Of a DNA stretch of 64,000 nt, positions 58,625 through 64,000 are shown one piece after another; within the stretch, counting starts at the first letter, position 1, and each line of letters starts with the position of its first letter. The notes beneath the pieces are model-generated. The model was given only the letters and a program-made list of their open reading frames with translations. It had not been told where the DNA came from and did no database searches. The position numbers and the translations under genes were made by a program. The stretch comes from Acidobacteriaceae bacterium (GTDB taxonomy: Bacteria > Acidobacteriota > Terriglobia > Terriglobales > Acidobacteriaceae). The stretch is taken from NCBI GenBank assembly GCA_003170825.1, contig PMYL01000007.1:17731-81730 (forward strand), written 5' to 3'.

Positions 58625-59398
58625 GTGGATGCTGGCATGAGCGAAGAGCAGCATCGTGTGAGTGCACGCCTCAATGCCTTTCTGGCCGCCAGAGGCCTCG
58701 AACCGCTGGATTCCGCGCTGGCCGCTCGTTTCGAAGACTATCTTTCGCTACTTCTTCGCTGGAATGTCCGCGTCAACCTGACTGCAATTCGAGACGAAGA
58801 AGGCATTCTCTCCCGCCACTTTGTCGAGTCGATTCTCTGCGCCCGCGCCCTTCCCGCCGGCATCGCCACCCTGCTTGACTTTGGCTCCGGCGCGGGATTC
58901 CCAGGGATTCCCATCGCTCTCTGCCGTCCTGAGATCGCAGTGACGCTGGCCGAGTCGCAGGGCAAGAAGGCCGCGTTTCTCAGCGAGGCCGTGCGGCAGT
59001 TAGGGCTTGCAGCGAAACAGACAGCGGACAGACTCGACCCGGAGGGAGCGGTTGATACGGAGGGAGGCGGGGGTTTCAACCCCCGCATGACGCCAGCAGA
59101 AACAGTGGGGGCTTTAGCCCCGGCAGGCTGTAGTGTTTACTCCGGCCGCGCAGAGACCCTGACCGCAAAGTTCGATTGCGTCACGTTGCGCGCCGTCGAC
59201 AAGATGGAGCGGGCCGTTCAGTCGGCGGCAAAGTTGGTTCGTCCCGGCGGCTGGCTGGCGCTGATGACCACGGGAAAGGAACTGGATGCGCTCAAAGCAG
59301 GCGCCGTAGCCGAGTTCACCTGGCGCGGCGCGCTTCCACTACCCGGCGGCGACCGCCTGCTTGCGCTCGGCGAGCGAAGGATCAGTTCGCCAGCTTGA
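58625..59398 (+). CDS. rsmG: 16S rRNA (guanine527-N7)-methyltransferase RsmG (GidB)
   Basis: 257 aa. GTG 58625 is chosen because AGGAG lies seven bases upstream; ATG 58637 is an alternative. Methylates G527 of 16S rRNA. LLRWNVRVNLTAIRDEEGILSRHFVES and LLDFGSGAGFPGIPIALCRPEIAVTLAES are the family N-terminus and SAM site. Between LGLAAKQTADR and YSGRAETL, where relatives have only a few residues, a ~35-residue segment (DPEGAVDTEGGGGFNPRM and following) is encoded by a family 3 double-hairpin repeat in frame. The C-terminal half (DCVTLRAVDKMERAVQSAAKLV) is intact. Part of the rsmG-parA-parB origin-proximal set. Confidence 0.94.
   Translation: MDAGMSEEQHRVSARLNAFLAARGLEPLDSALAARFEDYLSLLLRWNVRVNLTAIRDEEGILSRHFVESILCARALPAGIATLLDFGSGAGFPGIPIALCRPEIAVTLAESQGKKAAFLSEAVRQLGLAAKQTADRLDPEGAVDTEGGGGFNPRMTPAETVGALAPAGCSVYSGRAETLTAKFDCVTLRAVDKMERAVQSAAKLVRPGGWLALMTTGKELDALKAGAVAEFTWRGALPLPGGDRLLALGERRISSPA
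59067..59121. repeat. Double-hairpin repeat, family 3, inside rsmG
   Basis: Hairpin 1: GCGGGGGT, loop TTCA, ACCCCCGC (59067-59086). Spacer of 20 bases containing CGCCAGCAGAAA. Hairpin 2: GGGGGCTTTAGCCCC (59107-59121). Same design as in hpnI. Confidence 0.85.
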
Positions 59399-59804
59399 TG
59401 ACCGCGAGTTTGCGGACCGCAGCCAGGTCCTTCGCACCCTTCACCATAAGCCGCACGCCTGTTCCCTCCGCGTAACGTGGCGCCTCGTCGAGAAGTTTGA
59501 GCACGCCTTTTGAAAGATCGCTCTCCCGAGCGGCCGCCACTGCCCTGTCGCCAAGGACGAATGCCACTCGGAAGCAGCCATCGCAGGGAGCGAGATAAAC
59601 GATGGTTCTCTTCTTCAGTTTGAGGCGCAGAGACCAGCCGTACTTGAGTGAACCCGATTTCCACTCCTGATCGGCCACGCCCTTCTCAACCGCCAGCCAG
59701 TCCACTAATTGTTTCCATACCCCAGCGGTTGCTCCCAGCGCCGCAGAGACTTCCTCCGCCGTGGGCTGAAGAGTCTTGTTGATAAATGCGTTCTGAATGT
59801 CCAC
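59382..59804 (-). CDS. DUF3788 family protein
   Basis: 140 aa from GTG 59804, where AGGAAGG lies upstream and the family start (DIQNAFINKTLQPT) fits. EEVSAALGATAGVWKQLVDWL, EWKSGSLKYGWSLRLKLKKRTIVYLAPCDGCFRVAFVLGDRAV and the C-terminal YAEGTGVRLMVKGAKDLAAVRKLAVIKL are DUF3788 hallmarks. Role unknown; a small ligand-binding protein fold is likely. Its end overlaps rsmG by 17 bases in convergent orientation. Confidence 0.85.
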   Translation of the reverse strand: MDIQNAFINKTLQPTAEEVSAALGATAGVWKQLVDWLAVEKGVADQEWKSGSLKYGWSLRLKLKKRTIVYLAPCDGCFRVAFVLGDRAVAAARESDLSKGVLKLLDEAPRYAEGTGVRLMVKGAKDLAAVRKLAVIKLAN

Positions 59805-60057
59805 ATGCTTCCTTCCTGCGCAGGAATGCGCTGGTTGTTGCATTGATCCCCAAACGGCGGCACAAGAGGTCCGCTCGGCCTTGGGGTCCGTTCCATTAAA
59901 TACCTGCGGATTGCGGGGCGGCTTGAGACCCCCGCCAGTCCGGTTGATTCCGAGAGGGATTGTATCGCGGCGCCTGCAGCCGCGCAGTGATCCATGGAGG
60001 ACACAGCAATAAGAAGAGGGGTTCATTGGCCTGCGGTGGAGATGTGGAGCTGCCCTT

Positions 60058-60073
60058 TGTTCCACGTGGAACA
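60058..60073. promoter_or_regulatory. parS site 1
   Basis: Perfect 16-bp palindrome TGTTCCACGTGGAACA, differing from the classic parS (TGTTTCACGTGAAACA) only at one symmetric pair. ParB loading site for chromosome segregation. Located 318 bases before parA. Confidence 0.92.
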
Positions 60074-60100
60074 TCTTGGGAACCAGCCCAAAATGGAAAA

Positions 60101-60116
60101 TGTTCCACGTGGAACA
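60101..60116. promoter_or_regulatory. parS site 2
   Basis: Second identical palindrome TGTTCCACGTGGAACA, 43 bases (about four helical turns) from the first, so both lie on the same face of the DNA. Confidence 0.92.
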
Positions 60117-60390
60117 AAAGCCAACCTGTCCCAAATCGGGCGCAGATTCAAATTGGAACAGCCAACCGGAAATGCCCACTCCCGCCTCAAGAACACGGAA
60201 GTTTTCCACCACAAGCCCCTTTTCGCATCCCTCCATCCTCCGCCCCATCGCCCGTGCGCAACTCCTTCCCCCTCAACCGCTTCCCCACTCCCCGCCGGCC
60301 ACCGCCCTGCACGCTTTCCACAGCCAGGCCCCGTTCTCCACAGCGCAACCGCCTACCCTCAATCCGTCCTTCCCTTTAATCTTGATTGCA

Positions 60391-61248
60391 ATGGGCAAGA
60401 TACTCGGCGTTGTCAACCAAAAGGGCGGAGTTGGCAAAACCACCACAGCCATCAACCTCGCTGCCTGCCTGGCGCTCGAAGGCCTCAAGACCCTCCTTGT
60501 CGACTGCGATCCCCAGGCCAACGCTACCTCCGGACTCGGCTTCCAGCGCGACGATAACCGCCACTCCATCTATGATGTCCTCATGGGCAATGCCCAGGCC
60601 GTGCAGGTCATCTTGTCCACCGAGATCGATTTGCTATGGCTCCTGCCGGGCTCGAAAAACCTTACCGGCGCCAACATCGAGCTCGCCGCGGCGGGCGACC
60701 GTGCCCTCCGCCTGCGCCACGCGCTTCAGCCCATCCAGGACCGTTTCGACCTGGTGATCCTCGACTGCCCGCCGGCACTCGACCTCCTCACCCTCAACGT
60801 CCTCGTGGCCGCCGATACCCTCATCGTTCCCATGCAGGCCGAATACTTCGCCCTGGAGGGCATCTCCGAGTTGATCTCCACTCTCGAGCGGGTCCGCGCC
60901 GCCTTCAATCCGAACGTCACCATCGAGGGCGTTCTGCTCACCATGTACGACGACCGTACCAACCTCGCCCAGCAGGTCACCGAAACCCTGCGCGAGTACT
61001 TCCGCGAGCGGCTCTACGTCACCGTAATCCCCCGCAACGTCCGGCTGGCGGAGGCGCCCAGCCACGGCAAGCCCGTGGCCCTCTACGATCCCCGCTCCCG
61101 TGGAGCCGAGGCTTACTTCGAGCTTACGGGGGAGTTCCTCGCGCGCAACCACATAGACAGCCCGCGCAGAGCCGAGCGCAAAGGCGCAGCGTCCGTTCAG
61201 CATCTCGCCGTCCCGCCCAGTGAGGTCCGATTCTGGCCATACTCCTGA
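60391..61248 (+). CDS. parA: Chromosome partitioning ATPase ParA (Soj)
   Basis: 285 aa from ATG 60391 ([10 protein letters not shown]). Deviant Walker A with signature Lys11 and Lys16 ([10 protein letters not shown]), switch [14 protein letters not shown], Walker B-like [16 protein letters not shown], and the chromosomal ParA N-terminus without an HTH domain. ParA dimers on the nucleoid pull ParB-parS complexes apart. The C-terminal ~30 residues ([15 protein letters not shown]) are an extra tail. Upstream frames extending to 60076 are discarded since they run through parS. parB follows after 108 bases. Confidence 0.96.
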   Translation: MGKILGVVNQKGGVGKTTTAINLAACLALEGLKTLLVDCDPQANATSGLGFQRDDNRHSIYDVLMGNAQAVQVILSTEIDLLWLLPGSKNLTGANIELAAAGDRALRLRHALQPIQDRFDLVILDCPPALDLLTLNVLVAADTLIVPMQAEYFALEGISELISTLERVRAAFNPNVTIEGVLLTMYDDRTNLAQQVTETLREYFRERLYVTVIPRNVRLAEAPSHGKPVALYDPRSRGAEAYFELTGEFLARNHIDSPRRAERKGAASVQHLAVPPSEVRFWPYS

Positions 61249-61356
61249 CAGCCGCCCCCGATTCCGGCCGTCGCACCCATACCCATTGCCAAAACCCCAG
61301 CAAACGCAGATTCGAGAAGGTCCGGCAGGTTTTGCCGGGATAGAGGATTTTGAACC

Positions 61357-62253
61357 ATGACCATCGCCGCCATCGACCCAAAACGCCGCGCCCTGGGCAA
61401 GGGCCTCGACTCTCTTCTTCCGCGGGTGCAAACTCCCGCTGCCGCCGCCGAGACCGAAGGCGGGAAACCCCGCGAGATTCCCCTCGATCAGATCGATCGC
61501 AATCCCTTCCAGACCCGCTCGCGCGTCAACGAGGAGCTGTTGGCAGAGTTGGCCGCCTCCATCGTTTCCAATGGCGTGGTCCAGCCCGTGCTGGTGCGCC
61601 CGCTGGCCAACGGCCGCTACCAGCTCATCGCCGGAGAGCGCCGCTGGCTGGCCTCGCAATTGGCCGGCAAAGAGACCATTCCGGCCATCCTCCGCCAGGT
61701 CTCAGACGAGCAGGCGATGGAGATCACCATCGTCGAAAACCTCCAGCGCGCCGACCTCAACCCCATGGAGCAGGCCCGCGCCTTCGAACGGCTCTCCCGC
61801 GAGTTCCACATGACCCAGGAGCAGATGGCGCAGCGCACCGGAAAGGATCGCGCCACGGTAGCTAACTTCCTCCGCCTGCTGAGGCTGCCGGCCACGGTGC
61901 AGGCCCGCGTCGAGTCGGGCGAACTCAGCTTCGGCCACGCCCGCACGCTCCTGGCCTTCGAGCACGCCGAGGAAATGGAAAAAGCTGCGCAGCGGATCGT
62001 TGGACTTTCGCTTTCTGTTCGCCAAACAGAGAATTACGTCCAGGGTCTCCTGCACCCCGAAAAGACCGCGAAAAAAGATCCCAGGCCCAAGCCCCCCATC
62101 GACCCCAACGTCCGCGAAGTCCAGGACCGGCTTCAGCGCGCCCTCGGCCTCAAGGTTCACATCGAAGACCACAACGGCCGCGGCAAAGTCATCATCGAAT
62201 ACGCCCGCCTGGAAGACTTCGACACCCTCCTCGAGCAGCTCGCCGGGGACTAA
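61357..62253 (+). CDS. parB: Chromosome partitioning protein ParB (Spo0J)
   Basis: 298 aa. CTP-dependent DNA clamp loaded at parS. N-terminal ParA-activating motif (RRALGKGLDSLLP), the CTPase core IPLDQIDRNPFQTRSRVNEELLAELAASI and AGERRWLASQLAG (GERR box), VENLQRADLNPMEQARAF, HTH region MAQRTGKDRATVANFLRLLRLP, and the C-terminal dimerisation domain (VIIEYARLEDFDTLLEQL). All motifs are complete. Forms the parABS set with parA and the two parS sites. Confidence 0.97.
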   Translation: MTIAAIDPKRRALGKGLDSLLPRVQTPAAAAETEGGKPREIPLDQIDRNPFQTRSRVNEELLAELAASIVSNGVVQPVLVRPLANGRYQLIAGERRWLASQLAGKETIPAILRQVSDEQAMEITIVENLQRADLNPMEQARAFERLSREFHMTQEQMAQRTGKDRATVANFLRLLRLPATVQARVESGELSFGHARTLLAFEHAEEMEKAAQRIVGLSLSVRQTENYVQGLLHPEKTAKKDPRPKPPIDPNVREVQDRLQRALGLKVHIEDHNGRGKVIIEYARLEDFDTLLEQLAGD

Positions 62254-62497
62254 AGTGTGTGACAAGCAGGCTGGATTTTCAGCTGACTCGCCACCTGATC
62301 GTCTCTTCGACGGGCTCCCTTTTAGGCCGCCCTTGAACCCTGCAAGAGTGCTGCGGCGGCATAAGAGCAAGCCCCCCGGATATTGGCTTCGCCGCGTGTT
62401 TCGTAACGTTGACATATCTTAGGGTGTGTGTGTTAGGCTTCGCATTTCCACCATAAAATAGCCGGCGCTTCAGGCGTACCGGAGTGATGAGGCCCAC

Positions 62498-63874
62498 GTG
62501 AAAGCAGCAAAATTGACAGTTCCGCTGGAAGACCGCATTTCCATCAAGGAGAAGATCGCATACTCGTTTGGAGATTCGGCTTCGAATCTCTATTGGAAGG
62601 TCTTCGAGTTCTTCCTGGTCATCTTTTACACCGACGTCTTCGGCCTTCCGGCGGCCGCCGTCGGCACCATGCTGCTGGTCACGCAACTGATCGACGCGGC
62701 TGCGGATCCGGTGATGGGTTCGATTGCCGACCGCACCAAGTCGCGCTGGGGCCACTTCCGGCCCTATCTCATTTGGGGAGCCGTCCCGCTCGCGGTGGCC
62801 GGAGTGCTGACCTTCTCCACGCCCCACCTGGGCAGCGGAGCCAAACTTCTCTATGCATACATTACCTACAGTTGCCTGATGCTCATCTACACGGTCGTGA
62901 ACATTCCGTACAGCGCGCTGATGGGAGTGATGACACCGAACTCGCTGGAGCGCACCACGATCTCCTCGATTCGCTTCCTGGGAGCCTTCACTGCGGCGGT
63001 TTTCGTACAGTACTTCACGCTTCCGCTGGTCAAGTTCTTCGGCCACGGCAACGATACCCGCGGCTGGCAGTTGACCATGGTGCTATACGGCGCCCTCGCC
63101 GTGATTCTGCTGTTCATTTGCTTCTCGATTACTCGTGAGCGCGTTGCCCCTCCTCCACAGCAGAATGCAGACATCAAGCGCGACGTGCTCAGCCTCTTCC
63201 GCAGCCGCCCTTGGATCGTTCTGGTCGGCGTGCTGTTGCTGACGCTGGCGGCCTTCGCTGTGAAAGGCTCGGTCGGAACGTACTACTTCAAGTATTTTGT
63301 GAAGCGGCAGGACCTTCTGGGGCCGTTCCTGGTATCGAATGGCCTGGCCTTTGTGGCGGCCGTCTCGCTCACCTCCTACCTGACAAAGTGGATCGGCAAG
63401 AAGCAACTGTTCATGCTGGCGCTGGGAGTGGGCGGCGTGATCATCGGATTCTTCTGGTTTCTGAAGCCAACAGATATCTTCTGGATGTTCGCGCTGCAGA
63501 TCGCCTCCAGCTTTGTGATCGGCTTCAACTCTCCGCTGGTCTACGCCATGTTCGCGGATACGGCCGACCACGCCGAATGGCTCACCGGGCGGCGCAATAC
63601 GGGATTGGTCTTTGCCTCGGCTGTCTTCGCCACCAAGGTCGGGGCGGCGGTTGGGCTATGGCTCTTCGCCCACGTACTCGCCTTTTTCGGATACGTGGCG
63701 AATACGGAGCAAACCGCCCGCTCGATTCACGGGATTATTCTATCCACCAGTTGGATTCCCTGCGTGTTGCTGATCCTGGCCGCCTCAACCATGGCGTTTT
63801 ATCCGCTCAGTGAACCCCTGATGGTGAAGATCGAGGCGGAGCTGAAAGAGCGGCGGGGAGAGATCAAGGCGTAA
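62498..63874 (+). CDS. GPH family (MelB-like) sugar:cation symporter
   Basis: 458 aa starting with GTG 62498. Twelve membrane segments in the MFS fold. EKIAYSFGDSASNLYW is the usual GPH beginning; QLIDAAADPVMGSIADRTKSRWGHFRPYLIWG contains the two Asp cation ligands and the RWGHFRPY loop of the family; NTGLVFASAVFATKVGAAVG is the conserved segment in the C half. Likely takes up oligosaccharides or uronides with Na+ or H+, matching the glycosidases in the window. Downstream of parB by 244 bases, with no coding partner. Confidence 0.93.
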   Translation: MKAAKLTVPLEDRISIKEKIAYSFGDSASNLYWKVFEFFLVIFYTDVFGLPAAAVGTMLLVTQLIDAAADPVMGSIADRTKSRWGHFRPYLIWGAVPLAVAGVLTFSTPHLGSGAKLLYAYITYSCLMLIYTVVNIPYSALMGVMTPNSLERTTISSIRFLGAFTAAVFVQYFTLPLVKFFGHGNDTRGWQLTMVLYGALAVILLFICFSITRERVAPPPQQNADIKRDVLSLFRSRPWIVLVGVLLLTLAAFAVKGSVGTYYFKYFVKRQDLLGPFLVSNGLAFVAAVSLTSYLTKWIGKKQLFMLALGVGGVIIGFFWFLKPTDIFWMFALQIASSFVIGFNSPLVYAMFADTADHAEWLTGRRNTGLVFASAVFATKVGAAVGLWLFAHVLAFFGYVANTEQTARSIHGIILSTSWIPCVLLILAASTMAFYPLSEPLMVKIEAELKERRGEIKA

Positions 63875-63903
63875 AACTGCCTGCATAAAGGCGGCTTTTC
63901 TTT
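63873..63903 (+). terminator. Weak hairpin after the symporter gene
   Basis: GCCT...AGGC (around 63880-63893) followed by GGCTTTTCTTT. Only a few pairs, so a tentative terminator. Confidence 0.35.
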
Positions 63904-63977
63904 GCGCGCCTGCGCCCGGCCAGACGGTTGGGCGCCGGTTCGCTGCGAAATGGATTTTTTCAAGCAGGACGATCAAA

Positions 63978-64000
63978 CTAGTACCTAGACCGTGTGATTG
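63978..64000. repeat. Family 4 repeat start, cut by the window end
   Basis: CTAGTACCTAGACCGTGTG then ATTG. It matches the start of the 27356 copy at 20 of 23 positions. The rest, with two hairpins expected, lies beyond the window. Confidence 0.6.

Larger units (their letters stand above)
59805..60390. other. Intergenic region with parS sites and weak DnaA-box-like motifs upstream of parA
   Basis: No gene is seen. Besides the two parS palindromes, three same-strand motifs resembling TTATCCACA lie at 60201 (TTTTCCACC), 60314 (CTTTCCACA) and 60335 (TTCTCCACA, one mismatch). The region is GC-rich, so it is less like an unwinding element than the dnaN upstream region. Confidence 0.5.

Noticed and set aside
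1..64000. tRNA genes
   Set aside because: Scanned by eye for T-arm sequences (GGTTCGAATCC type) and CCA-like ends; none found. A tRNA search program could still find a divergent one.

Overview
The window reads as a chromosomal segment of an acidobacterium (Terriglobia-like). The evidence is a GC-rich sequence, a 1145-residue Oar-like TonB receptor with an N-terminal carboxypeptidase-regulatory-like domain, a GH57/DUF3536 protein, an HpnI-type hopanoid glycosyltransferase, several secreted Ig-like or hypothetical proteins, and many dispersed palindromic repeats. The genus is inference. About 57 complete or partial protein genes, one RNase P RNA and five gene remnants were recognised. No tRNA, rRNA, CRISPR array, IS transposase or prophage was found.

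Layout. 1-24000: DNA repair (mutM, ruvA), two HIT proteins, trpB2, threonine catabolism (tdh, kbl) split by a pabB-pabC fusion, an HU gene, mnmE, a GH88/105 enzyme, the 2-oxoglutarate dehydrogenase E2 gene beside lipB, then two back-to-back toxin-antitoxin pairs (AbrB/ParE-like and MntA/HepT) directly upstream of rnpB. 24000-42900: dut, two FtsX/MacB-type permeases without an ATPase, hpnI, GH57, alkA, an aldehyde dehydrogenase, a secreted GH2 beta-glucuronidase-like enzyme, glyA, an M23 peptidase, a VKOR protein, nadD and rsfS. 42900-52000: the TonB receptor lies between rsfS and rlmH, followed by cobO and accD, then a convergent three-gene operon of a type III polyketide synthase, a methyltransferase and a flavoprotein. 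52000-64000: dnaN with a long, comparatively AT-rich upstream region, folC-plsC, a class I amidotransferase, rsmG, two perfect parS palindromes, parA-parB and a MelB-type sugar symporter. dnaN, rsmG-parA-parB and parS together suggest the window lies close to the replication origin.

The most unusual signal is a set of dispersed palindromic repeats of at least four families plus a heptamer tandem repeat. Their stems change in sequence but keep pairing. Several copies sit in frame inside conserved enzymes (PabC domain, HpnI, RsmG, LipB) or form the C-terminus of one (amidotransferase). One copy (23912-23990) appears to carry a second copy inserted within it, flanked by 6-bp direct repeats. This looks like a mobile REP-like system, possibly driven by a transposase encoded elsewhere, that also creates new protein segments. 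No search or folding program was run; all structural and homology statements come from reading the sequence and from knowledge of the families.
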